This document shows positions 1 to 6,508 of a DNA stretch of 6,961 nucleotides, in pieces. The stretch's first letter is position 1; the number at the start of each line of letters is the position of its first letter. The DNA comes from Alphaproteobacteria bacterium (GTDB taxonomy: Bacteria > Pseudomonadota > Alphaproteobacteria > Micavibrionales > Micavibrionaceae): the NCBI GenBank assembly GCA_030639165.1, contig DAOWDF010000265.1:1-6961 (forward strand). Reading direction: 5' to 3'. The notes below the pieces were generated by a model that was not told the DNA's origin, ran no database searches, and saw only the letters and a list, made by a program, of their open reading frames with translations. Made by a program: the position numbers and the translations under genes.

Positions 1-455
1 AAAAGCAGGGGCTTGGTGATTGTATTGAAGAAATATTGGTTCCAACCGAAGAAGTCATGGAAGTTAAGCGCGGACAACGTGTAAGCAAAGACCGTAAATT
101 CTTTCCAGGATATGTTCTTGCTAAGTTGGATATGAATGATAATGTTTGGCATTTGATTAAGGATACACCAAAAGTTAGTGGGTTCCTTGGTGCAGGTGGA
201 AATCGTCCTGTTGCGATTAGTGAGCGTGAAGCTCAGCGTATATTGAAGCAGGTTCAAGAAGGCGTTGATAGTCCACGTCCATCTATTGTTTATGATATTG
301 GTGAAGAAGTTAAGGTTATTGACGGGCCGTTTGCATCATTTAATGGTATAGTTGAAGATGTAGATGAAGAAAAAGCCAAGCTTAAGGTATCTGTTTCTAT
401 CTTTGGGCGTGCCACTCCAGTTGAGTTGGAATATAGCCAAGTCGAAAAGACTTAA
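1..455 (+). CDS. nusG: NusG, transcription elongation/termination factor (5' end missing)
   Basis: NusG binds RNA polymerase, raises processivity, and links transcription to Rho or to the ribosome. The reading frame is open from base 3 and gives 150 residues ending at TAA 453-455. About 25-35 N-terminal residues of a typical protein of about 175-185 lie outside the window. The NGN domain is seen in ILVPTEEV (window residues 11-18), RKFFPGYVLAKLDM and DTPKVSGFLGAGG. The C-terminal KOW domain is seen in VIDGPFASFNGIVEDVDEEK and SIFGRATPVELEYSQVEKT. The latter two blocks closely resemble alphaproteobacterial NusG, which is the best taxonomic clue here. A TTG at base 36 should not be taken as the start, because NusG-like sequence (KQGLGDCIEEI) precedes it in frame. 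A hairpin follows 34 bp after the stop, and the next gene is convergent. The usual downstream neighbour rplK is absent. Confidence 0.96.
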   Translation, partial: KQGLGDCIEEILVPTEEVMEVKRGQRVSKDRKFFPGYVLAKLDMNDNVWHLIKDTPKVSGFLGAGGNRPVAISEREAQRILKQVQEGVDSPRPSIVYDIGEEVKVIDGPFASFNGIVEDVDEEKAKLKVSVSIFGRATPVELEYSQVEKT

Positions 456-488
456 GTCATAGTCTTTTACATTACTTTATTTGTATGT

Positions 489-507
489 CAGCCAGCTTTG
501 CTGGCTG
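489..507 (+). terminator. Rho-independent terminator candidate after nusG
   Basis: A perfect 8-bp GC-rich stem (CAGCCAGC, 489-496, pairing with GCTGGCTG, 500-507) encloses a TTT loop. It is followed on the plus strand by the moderately T-rich tail TCTTCATTT. It sits 34 bp past the nusG stop and 26 bp before the end of convergent algL. On the minus strand the bases after the stem are A-rich, so it should mainly stop nusG transcripts. The interrupted T-tract makes it weaker than a textbook terminator. Confidence 0.7.
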
Positions 508-532
508 TCTTCATTTGATAGAGGTAGTTTTT

Positions 533-1627
533 TTAATACCGGCTTTTATAAAGGAGTGTGGCATCTCCTCCTACGCGGCTATGCTTAACAGGTCTGAATT
601 TCTTTAGCCATTTATCTGCATCTTTATCACTATAATGTCTGCGGTATATCTCTACCCAGACAAGGCTTGATGAGGTTACGGTTCTATCCATATTTTGAGT
701 TTCGCCTGTAAGTTCTTCAAAGAAGTCCTGATTTTCTATGTTTTCGAGCAGTGTGCGCGCAAGACGTTTTAGTGCTTTGTCATTTTTATCATATAGATTT
801 GTGCCGTTCACATATGCGGTTTCTGCCATCAAGAACAAAGGAATGGCGGCGAAGTGGTGATAGTGGAGGGCTTTAGGACCTCTGGCAACTTCAAGGGGCA
901 GGGTGCCGTTTTCTTGTATATCTTGCACTCCAACTTTGGCTTCATAAATCGCCCAGTCAAATAATGTTTGATTATCAAGAACAATTGCTGCGCTCATTAC
1001 GCCCCATGCAGCCCAGTACATATGGTTATTGTTACGTGAATTATTGTCAGGGTATTTGGAAAAATCTTCCTTAACTTGATATGCAACTTTTTTAATCCAT
1101 TTACGAGTTTTCTTATGCATATCAGGTGAAATGTAAGGATCATCTTTGACTTGTAAATAGGCGGTTGATATCGAGGATAGCAGCCATTTACGCAAGAATT
1201 CTCCGCTTGCGTTGCTCTCACCCAGTAATGCATCGGCGTCTGCCCAAATTGATAGCCATGACATCGCGCATGCGGCAATCTCAGGGCGGGGAGGGTTTGA
1301 TTTTAGGTAACGATTGGCAGTTGTAGCCAATACAGATTCAAAGGTCTGTAAGGGTTTAACATCTGCTTTATATTTTTTATATGCAACAGGGTTGATTATT
1401 GATGCATTTTTTGAGCTTTTGTCATACATGGACTCAAAGAATAAATCCTTCATTGGCGCTGGAGGGTGTTTGCACTTGAACCTTTTCTCATATGGGTTGT
1501 CTATTTGTGACCTTATATATGAAATATCAAATGGCGGTTTATATTCCGACATAGTCCCTTTTATTGTCGAGTTATCGCAACTGGCAAGCAATAAGCAATA
1601 GGAGATAGTCAGTAATAAAGTAATCAT
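533..1627 (-). CDS. algL: AlgL, alginate (polymannuronate) lyase, PL5 family, predicted lipoprotein
   Basis: AlgL cleaves beta-1,4 mannuronate links by beta-elimination. In alginate producers it sits in the periplasm and clears polymer that fails to be exported. Seen here (364 residues, about the family length): NNNHMYW at 199-205, including N201 and H202, and the block GTLPLEVARGPKALHYHHFA at 241-260, including R249 and Y256. These four residues match the P. aeruginosa AlgL catalytic numbering as I recall it. RPEIAACAMSWLSIWADADA (114-133) and SGEFLRKWLLSSISTAYL (141-158) are further family blocks. The N-terminus is a short hydrophobic stretch ending in a lipobox, LASC (C17 the modified cysteine, then Asp), so the protein is probably lipid-anchored. 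The n-region has no Arg/Lys. Start: an in-frame TAA lies three codons upstream, so ATG 1627-1625 is the first possible start; AGGG lies 10 nt before it. It is divergent from algD. Confidence 0.93.
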   Translation of the reverse strand: MITLLLTISYCLLLASCDNSTIKGTMSEYKPPFDISYIRSQIDNPYEKRFKCKHPPAPMKDLFFESMYDKSSKNASIINPVAYKKYKADVKPLQTFESVLATTANRYLKSNPPRPEIAACAMSWLSIWADADALLGESNASGEFLRKWLLSSISTAYLQVKDDPYISPDMHKKTRKWIKKVAYQVKEDFSKYPDNNSRNNNHMYWAAWGVMSAAIVLDNQTLFDWAIYEAKVGVQDIQENGTLPLEVARGPKALHYHHFAAIPLFLMAETAYVNGTNLYDKNDKALKRLARTLLENIENQDFFEELTGETQNMDRTVTSSSLVWVEIYRRHYSDKDADKWLKKFRPVKHSRVGGDATLLYKSRY

Positions 1628-1631
1628 AATT

Positions 1632-1644
1632 AATTAGCCCTGAT
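1632..1644 (-). promoter_or_regulatory. 13-bp leader motif shared with the algI upstream region (copy 1)
   Basis: The minus-strand sequence ATCAGGGCTAATT lies 5-17 nt before the algL start. It matches ATCATGGCTAATT (6509-6521) upstream of algI at 12 of 13 positions. In both copies an AT palindrome lies on the gene-proximal side. It could be an operator, a leader element, or in this copy simply part of the ribosome binding site (AGGG). Confidence 0.3.
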
Positions 1645-1659
1645 CCTATGTAATCAGCC

Positions 1660-1689
1660 TTTATACGATGATATAGAGATAAATATCAA
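1660..1689 (-). promoter_or_regulatory. Candidate sigma-70 type promoter for algL
   Basis: Read on the minus strand: TTGATA (plus coordinates 1684-1689), an 18-bp spacer, then TATAAA (1660-1665). The expected start of transcription would be around 1650-1654, giving a leader of about 25 nt before the algL ATG. The match to the housekeeping consensus is good, but AT-rich DNA yields such matches by chance. Confidence 0.4.
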
Positions 1690-1715
1690 TCTATGAAAAG
1701 ATAATAACTGTATAG

Positions 1716-1756
1716 TTGCATTTCCCTTGCATTCTGTAAAATTAAAATGCTATAAA
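1716..1756 (+). promoter_or_regulatory. Candidate algD promoter with duplicated TTGCATT
   Basis: TTGCAT at 1727-1732, an 18-bp spacer, and an extended -10 (TGC followed by TATAAA at 1751-1756) make a plausible sigma-70 type promoter about 45 bp before algD. TTGCATT occurs twice, at 1716-1722 and 1727-1733. The copies are 11 bp apart, about one helical turn, so the pair could also be tandem half-sites for a regulator overlapping the -35. I see no good AlgU/sigma-E type element here. The rest of the divergent region 1628-1801 is AT-rich with no reading frame of note. Confidence 0.45.
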
Positions 1757-1788
1757 CTTTCGAGCAATTAAATATATATAATATTTAC

Positions 1789-1793
1789 AGGAG
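1789..1793 (+). promoter_or_regulatory. Shine-Dalgarno sequence of algD
   Basis: AGGAG, 8 nt before the ATG at 1802. It fixes the start. The ATG at 1797 is followed one codon later by TGA and is not used. Confidence 0.75.
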
Positions 1794-1801
1794 TATATGG
1801 A

Positions 1802-3121
1802 ATGAAGATTAGTGTTTTTGGTCTAGGGTATGTTGGCGCGGTTGCAAGTGCTTGTCTCGCGGAATCTGGATTTGACGTTATTGCGATTGATAAAGACCCT
1901 GTAAAGGTTAAATGTATAGCGGAAGGTCGCTCTCCAATTATAGAGTCTGGTCTTCCCGAGATGATTAAAAAGCACCAAGAAAGCGGCAAGCTTAAAGCTA
2001 CGCTGGATGTTAGAGAAGCGATCATGAATAGTGATATCTCTTTAATTTGTGTTGGTACTCCTAGTAATGAAGACGGTTCTTTGCGCCTTGATTATGTCGA
2101 GGGTGTTTGTAAGGAAATTGGTGAAGTCCTAAAAGAAAAAGGTGGCTTCCACTCTGTTGTTTTGCGCTCTACTGTAGTTCCGGGAACTGCCCGCGATATT
2201 GCTATTCCTGCGCTTGAAAAAGCATCTGGTATGAAGGCTGGCGAAGGGTTTGGTTTTGGTAACAATCCTGAGTTTTTACGTGAGAGTACGGCGATCTATG
2301 ATTATTTCAATCCACCGAAAGTAGTTATCGGCGCGCTTGATGAGAAGACATCAGATATGATGGTTGAGGTTTATAAGGGCATTGACGCAGAAATTGCGAT
2401 CTGCCCAATAGAAGTTTCCGAAGGTGTTAAATATGCCGATAATGCTTGGCATGCAATGAAAGTTGGTTTTGCCAATGAAATAGGGAATATCTTTAAAGAG
2501 CTTGGTGTTGATAGCCATAAGGTGATGGATATTTTCTTCCTTGATACAAAGCTTAATATCTCTAAAGCGTATCTTATGCCAGGTTTTGCGTTTGGTGGTT
2601 CTTGTCTGCCGAAAGATGTTCGCGCTATCCGCGCTAGTGGAAAGCTTCAAGGGCTTGAAACTCCAATTTTTGACTCGTTGCTTAATGCAAATGAAGTGCA
2701 GGTAAGCCGCGCACAGAGAATGATTGAGGAAACTAAATCAAAGAAAATCGGTATGATGGGCTTGAGCTTTAAGGCTGGAACTGATGATCTTCGCGAGAGC
2801 CCGCTGGTTACACTGGCGGACAAGCTATTGAATGAAGGTTATGAGCTTACAATCTATGATCCTTGTGTTTATGAAGCGGCAAATATGGAAGGTGCTAACC
2901 AGAAATATATCCGTGAAGGCATTCCACATATCTCAAAATGTCTAGTTGAGAAGCCAGAGGATGTATTGAATAATGCTGATGTTTTTGTGATTGGTAACGG
3001 TCATGAGGGATATGCGGAAATATTGAAAAACGTAAATGATAATGCAAAGATTATCGATCTTATTCGTTTGAAAGATAACTCTTTGGAAGCAAAAAAATCT
3101 TACACAGGCATTTGTTGGTAA
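1802..3121 (+). CDS. algD: AlgD, GDP-mannose 6-dehydrogenase
   Basis: AlgD makes GDP-mannuronate from GDP-mannose by two NAD-dependent oxidations in the cytoplasm, the committed step of alginate synthesis. Seen here (439 residues; P. aeruginosa about 436): a Rossmann GLGYVG at 7-12 with acidic D30 after the second strand, ICVGTPS at 82-88, NPEFLRES at 155-162, and the catalytic block GFAFGGSCLPKD at 261-272. C268 in that block is the thiohemiacetal cysteine at the P. aeruginosa number. LSFKAGTDDLRESPL follows in the C-terminal domain. The protein ends in GICW, as P. aeruginosa AlgD does, which separates it from generic UDP-glucose dehydrogenases. One visible difference is M259 where I recall Arg in Pseudomonas (Y-x-R-P-G-F). 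It has a strong ribosome binding site. It lies 7 bp upstream of alg8, so the two are surely co-transcribed, as in Pseudomonas. Confidence 0.95.
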   Translation: MKISVFGLGYVGAVASACLAESGFDVIAIDKDPVKVKCIAEGRSPIIESGLPEMIKKHQESGKLKATLDVREAIMNSDISLICVGTPSNEDGSLRLDYVEGVCKEIGEVLKEKGGFHSVVLRSTVVPGTARDIAIPALEKASGMKAGEGFGFGNNPEFLRESTAIYDYFNPPKVVIGALDEKTSDMMVEVYKGIDAEIAICPIEVSEGVKYADNAWHAMKVGFANEIGNIFKELGVDSHKVMDIFFLDTKLNISKAYLMPGFAFGGSCLPKDVRAIRASGKLQGLETPIFDSLLNANEVQVSRAQRMIEETKSKKIGMMGLSFKAGTDDLRESPLVTLADKLLNEGYELTIYDPCVYEAANMEGANQKYIREGIPHISKCLVEKPEDVLNNADVFVIGNGHEGYAEILKNVNDNAKIIDLIRLKDNSLEAKKSYTGICW

Positions 3122-3128
3122 AATTAAT

Positions 3129-4676
3129 ATGAGCGAATTAACTCAGGTTACTGATGGTGAGCAAACGCTCTCTTCTAGAGGCATTAAGGGCTTAACTGGC
3201 TTTTTAATCTATACGGTATTGTTATTGCTGTTTGTGTCTTTATTGCCTGACGCTGCGCTAAACCCTGCCTCAAAACAATTTATTTTTGTTGTGGGGGGGC
3301 TAGCCGTTTGGCGCTATAGCTGGGGATTAACGCATTTTATTCGCTCTGTAATTTATCGTAAATATACATTTCCAAGGCTTCGCGCTGAGGTCAGTGCGGA
3401 AGAGGAGAGCTTATTACCTCCGCATGTTTACCTTTTGATTACAAGTTTTCGTATTGAGGCAGATACGGCCGCGATGGTTTATCGCGCAGCAATGGAAGAA
3501 GCCATTAGTTGCGGCATTCCAACTACTATTGTTGCTTCGATAGTGGAGCTTGGTGATGAGTTTATGTTCAAGCAGATATTTGATTCATTAAGCCCACCAG
3601 AGCATGTGACCTTGCAGGTTGTACGCATCCCTGGAACTGGTAAGCGTGATGGTTTGGCGCAAGGCTTTAGAGCTATATCTCGTGATATGCCAGAGGCTGG
3701 CTCAGTTGTAGCAGTGATTGACGGGGACTCTATTCTTGAAGAAGGTTTAGTGCGTAAATGCGCGGTGTTCTTTAAGAAGATGCCAAATCTTGGCGCGCTG
3801 ACTACGGATGAAGAGTGTGAGGTTCGCGGCAGCAAGCTTATCCGTGAATGGCATGATATGCGCTTTGCACAAAGGCAAGTCCTTATGTGCTCGGTTGCTC
3901 AATCAAAGAAAGTTCTTACTCTTACGGGGCGTATGTCAATGTTCCGTGCGGAGATTATTACTGATCCTGATTTTATTCGCGATGTGCAAAATGATTCAAT
4001 TAATCACTGGCGTTTGGGTAAGTTCAAGTTCCTGACTGGTGATGATAAATCTAGCTGGTATTGGGTTTTGAAGAAGGGCTATGACATGCTCTATGTGCCT
4101 GACACTGTTATAAGAACAGTAGAGCACCCGCCGCACCCCAATTTCTTTAAGGCGACAACTCAGCTTATGTTTCGTTGGTTTGGTAATATGCTGCGTACTA
4201 ATGGGCGCGCTCTGGCTTTAGGTCCTCATAGAATAGGGCTTTTCACATGGTGGTGCGTGGTTGATCAGCGTATATCAATGTGGACATCACTGGCGGGGCC
4301 TATTTTTGCTATTATGCTGGTTATTAAGCACTCTATTATATTTTTACCCATATATCTTGCATGGATTGGGTTTACACGCTGGGTTATGACGCTGATGCTG
4401 ATGAGCGTGCGTCCAGTGCTTAGTTGGTATTATCCATTCTTGCTTTATTATAATCAGATCTGGGGATCGGTGATTAAGACTTATGTATTCTTCCGCTTGG
4501 ATAAGCAATCATGGACGCGCCAGAAAACTAAGCTTAATCGCGGTATGAATAGTAAGCAACAACGCTTTGTGAATTTCACATCTAACTATATGTATGTTGT
4601 GGCGATCACGGTCTTTGTGGCTCTGGTTGGAGTTTTCTCTGGCCTAATGGGCGTTCCATCTATTTGGAGTTTGTAG
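3129..4676 (+). CDS. alg8: Alg8, mannuronan synthase catalytic subunit (GT2 family)
   Basis: Alg8 is the inner-membrane glycosyltransferase that polymerises GDP-mannuronate into mannuronan. In Pseudomonas it needs Alg44, a PilZ protein that senses cyclic di-GMP. Seen here (515 residues; P. aeruginosa 494): two N-terminal membrane segments (about 24-40 and 50-66), then a cytoplasmic GT2 domain. That domain carries TSFRIEADT (105-113), GTGKRDGLAQGFRAIS (169-184), the metal-binding DGDS (198-201), LTLTGRMSMFRAE (263-275), TGDDKSSWY (303-311) as the base-containing motif, and the polymerase signature Q-x-x-x-R-W (Q345, R349, W350). Further hydrophobic segments lie near 384-425 and 487-507. No clear Shine-Dalgarno sequence precedes the ATG, 7 bp after the algD stop, so translational coupling is likely. 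The expected next gene, alg44, is missing; a convergent gene begins 22 bp later. Confidence 0.94.
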   Translation: MSELTQVTDGEQTLSSRGIKGLTGFLIYTVLLLLFVSLLPDAALNPASKQFIFVVGGLAVWRYSWGLTHFIRSVIYRKYTFPRLRAEVSAEEESLLPPHVYLLITSFRIEADTAAMVYRAAMEEAISCGIPTTIVASIVELGDEFMFKQIFDSLSPPEHVTLQVVRIPGTGKRDGLAQGFRAISRDMPEAGSVVAVIDGDSILEEGLVRKCAVFFKKMPNLGALTTDEECEVRGSKLIREWHDMRFAQRQVLMCSVAQSKKVLTLTGRMSMFRAEIITDPDFIRDVQNDSINHWRLGKFKFLTGDDKSSWYWVLKKGYDMLYVPDTVIRTVEHPPHPNFFKATTQLMFRWFGNMLRTNGRALALGPHRIGLFTWWCVVDQRISMWTSLAGPIFAIMLVIKHSIIFLPIYLAWIGFTRWVMTLMLMSVRPVLSWYYPFLLYYNQIWGSVIKTYVFFRLDKQSWTRQKTKLNRGMNSKQQRFVNFTSNYMYVVAITVFVALVGVFSGLMGVPSIWSL

Positions 4677-4698
4677 TTATTAGCTACAAGATTAGAAA

Positions 4699-5031
4699 CT
4701 AGTTTTCCAAATAAAGACCCATATCCTGACAGGCTTTGACTTGTTTATAATTCTGTTTAACACGATAACTTGATGTACCAGATGTAGAAGTCATTGTTCC
4801 AATAAATATTGCATTTTTAGATGCAAAATTATTCATTATACCTGCATTACCAACATTCCTTGGAACATTAGTATCATTAATGGAAACTACTGAAAAAATA
4901 TTAGCTTTAATATTTCCGTTAGGTGTTTTTACTGTTTCTTGTTCGTATCCTTTCACCAATTTTTGAAAATTGGTGAGTTCTGGATCATAGCATTTATTGT
5001 AGAATAGCTCGGTAATTATCTGATTGCTCAT
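4699..5031 (-). CDS. Small protein of unknown function downstream of algI
   Basis: A 110-residue reading frame that I do not recognise. It has AAGGA (5041-5045) 9 nt before its ATG and starts 16 bp after the algI stop, so it is probably transcribed with algI. The product has two cysteines (C14, C101), no signal peptide and no membrane segment. It is rich in Asn, Ser, Thr and Lys, with a low-complexity GTMTSTSGTSS at 78-88, and it ends ACQDMGLYLEN. By my count it is about 31% G+C (103 of 333), clearly lower than the genes around it, which suggests a recent arrival, an orphan gene or a decayed remnant. A near-perfect palindrome lies inside it (4953-4976). The good ribosome binding site and uninterrupted frame favour a real gene. 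No role in alginate synthesis is known to me for such a protein. Confidence 0.6.
   Translation of the reverse strand: MSNQIITELFYNKCYDPELTNFQKLVKGYEQETVKTPNGNIKANIFSVVSINDTNVPRNVGNAGIMNNFASKNAIFIGTMTSTSGTSSYRVKQNYKQVKACQDMGLYLEN
4953..4976. repeat. Near-perfect palindrome inside the small unknown gene
   Basis: Two 11-bp perfectly complementary arms, TCACCAATTTT (4953-4963) and AAAATTGGTGA (4966-4976), are separated by only TG. In RNA this can form a stable hairpin on either strand. It encodes residues around TNFQKLV of the small protein. It may be a protein-binding site, an mRNA structure, or chance. Confidence 0.6.
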
Positions 5032-5040
5032 TTGTAAGAT

Positions 5041-5045
5041 TCCTT
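5041..5045 (-). promoter_or_regulatory. Shine-Dalgarno sequence of the small unknown gene
   Basis: AAGGA on the minus strand, 9 nt before the ATG at 5031-5029 and just after the algI stop codon. It is the main evidence that the small gene is translated from the algI transcript. Confidence 0.6.
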
Positions 5046-5047
5046 TT

Positions 5048-6490
5048 TTAAAACTGGAAGTATAAGAATGGGGAGTAGCTCATTGCAACTAGGCGGGCTA
5101 CGGCGATCAGGAATAGGGAGCTGACAGCTACTTGTGCCACTAAATTTGGACGTGCTTGCATTGCATAGCTGCCCTTGGATAGTTCGACTTTCGTGCGTTT
5201 GCGCTCAAAGAAGGGCATGGAATATATTAGGAAGATGCCAGCAATTAGAGCGAGTAATTGCGCTCCTTTAACTTGCCAGATAAAGGCATCACTTAAGCCA
5301 AAGCCATTCAAGCCGATCATTCCGTGATAAAAGGCGAAAGCTGTTTCTACATTATGAGCGCGGAATAAAACCCAGCCAATAATTACAAGGATTTGTGTCA
5401 TCATGAGCATTGCGATGAATTTGATTTTACCTGTGGGAGCATCTGGGTTCACCCCCATTAAGCGCTCTGCGGCCAAGATAATGCCGTGCCATGCTCCCCA
5501 TAAAATGAAGGTCATGTTTGCGCCATGCCATAGCCCGCCAAGCAGCATGGTCAGGAACAGATTGATATAGGTGCGCATTTTTCCTTTGCGGTTACCTCCG
5601 AGTGGGAAGTATAGGTAATCCCTAAGCCATGTAGATAGGCTTATATGCCAGCGCCGCCAAAACTCGGTAATAGAGCGGCTTATATATGGATTGTTGAAAT
5701 TCTCGATAAAGCGGAAACCCATCATCAGGGCTAAGCCAATCGCCATCTCGCTATAGCCCGCAAAATCGAAGAATAGCTGAATTGTGTAGGCTATCGTTCC
5801 TAGCCAAGCATCAGCCATTGTCGGGTCTTCCAGTGCGAAGGCTGCGTCTGCCAAGGGGGCAACCGTATCGGCAATCAAAACCTTTTTGGCAAAGCCTGCC
5901 ATAAAGCGATATGCGCCTTCTGAGAATACATCTATGTTGTGTTTTCTGCTTTTGAACTGCCATGCTAAATCTTTATAGCGCAGCACTGGCCCTGCAATCA
6001 AATGAGGGAATAGGGTGATAAAGGCAGCGAAGTCAAATATATTATGCGTTGCAGGGGTGTCTTTTCGCCAGACATCAACGATATAGCTAATGGCGTGGAA
6101 GACAAAGAATGAGATGCCAATGGGTAGGATTACTTGCATAAGTTCTGGTGAGAAATTAACGCCTGTATGGGTCATTAACTTTAAAAAGCTATCTACTCCG
6201 AAATTCCAATATTTAAAATATCCAAGAGTTAGCAGGTTAGCTATTACGCCAAAGCGCAGTAGCCATTTTGCATTTTTATTATCGCGCCATTTTTCTATGG
6301 CCAGTGCTATCAGCCAGCTGAAACCTATAATGCCGTAGAGCATAAAGAGGAAGTCTAAGCGCCACCATGCGTAGAATATAGAGCTTCCAGCTAATATTAT
6401 TGCAGAACGAAAACGCAATGGGCATAGGTAATAAGCAGACAAAAATGCTGGCAAAAACATGAATAGAAAGATTGGTGATGCAAAAACCAT
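5048..6490 (-). CDS. algI: AlgI, MBOAT-family alginate O-acetylation protein
   Basis: AlgI is a polytopic inner-membrane acyltransferase thought to carry acetyl groups across the membrane to the periplasmic AlgJ/AlgX enzymes. Seen here (480 residues; P. aeruginosa 520): hydrophobic segments along the whole length. The N-terminus MVFASPIFLFMFLP resembles Pseudomonas AlgI and fixes the start although no good Shine-Dalgarno sequence is visible. YFKYWNFGVDS (91-101) and LPIGISFFVFHAISYIVDVW (122-141) follow, then FPHLIAGPVLR (161-171), ITEFWRRWHISLSTWLRDYL (274-293) and LLGGLWHGANMTFILWGAWH (316-335). H322 is the invariant MBOAT histidine, at the P. aeruginosa number. MBOAT proteins of this subfamily also serve other polymers, but the identity to AlgI and the neighbours argue for alginate. 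The protein is shorter than in Pseudomonas, mainly at the C-terminal end, and finishes PFLYFQF. It is divergent from algX. Confidence 0.94.
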   Translation of the reverse strand: MVFASPIFLFMFLPAFLSAYYLCPLRFRSAIILAGSSIFYAWWRLDFLFMLYGIIGFSWLIALAIEKWRDNKNAKWLLRFGVIANLLTLGYFKYWNFGVDSFLKLMTHTGVNFSPELMQVILPIGISFFVFHAISYIVDVWRKDTPATHNIFDFAAFITLFPHLIAGPVLRYKDLAWQFKSRKHNIDVFSEGAYRFMAGFAKKVLIADTVAPLADAAFALEDPTMADAWLGTIAYTIQLFFDFAGYSEMAIGLALMMGFRFIENFNNPYISRSITEFWRRWHISLSTWLRDYLYFPLGGNRKGKMRTYINLFLTMLLGGLWHGANMTFILWGAWHGIILAAERLMGVNPDAPTGKIKFIAMLMMTQILVIIGWVLFRAHNVETAFAFYHGMIGLNGFGLSDAFIWQVKGAQLLALIAGIFLIYSMPFFERKRTKVELSKGSYAMQARPNLVAQVAVSSLFLIAVARLVAMSYSPFLYFQF

Positions 6491-6508
6491 GTACTATCGC
6501 TTAATTTA

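Noticed and set aside
36..38. TTG at base 36 as the start of nusG
   Set aside because: Conserved NusG sequence continues in frame upstream to base 3, so the gene simply begins left of the window.
997..1601. Reading frames of about 90-95 codons overlapping algL on both strands
   Set aside because: They overlap a gene with clear PL5 motifs, lack family features, and show no ribosome binding site that I would trust.
1754..1781. AlgU/sigma-E type promoter for algD (an AAACTT word resembling GAACTT)
   Set aside because: No TCTGA-like -10 occurs at the right distance; the sigma-70 type match is better.
1777..1782. Perfect TATAAT close to algD as the -10 element
   Set aside because: No acceptable -35 lies 16-18 bp upstream, and it sits in a TA-rich run only 20 bp before the ATG.
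1802..3121. UDP-glucose 6-dehydrogenase as the identity of the dehydrogenase
   Set aside because: The GFAFGGSCLPKD block, the length, the GICW C-terminus and the adjacent alg8 all fit AlgD better.
4671..4689. Hairpin TTGTAG/CTACAA overlapping the alg8 stop, as a terminator between alg8 and the convergent small gene
   Set aside because: The stem is only 6-7 bp and AT-rich, and neither strand has a T-tract after it.
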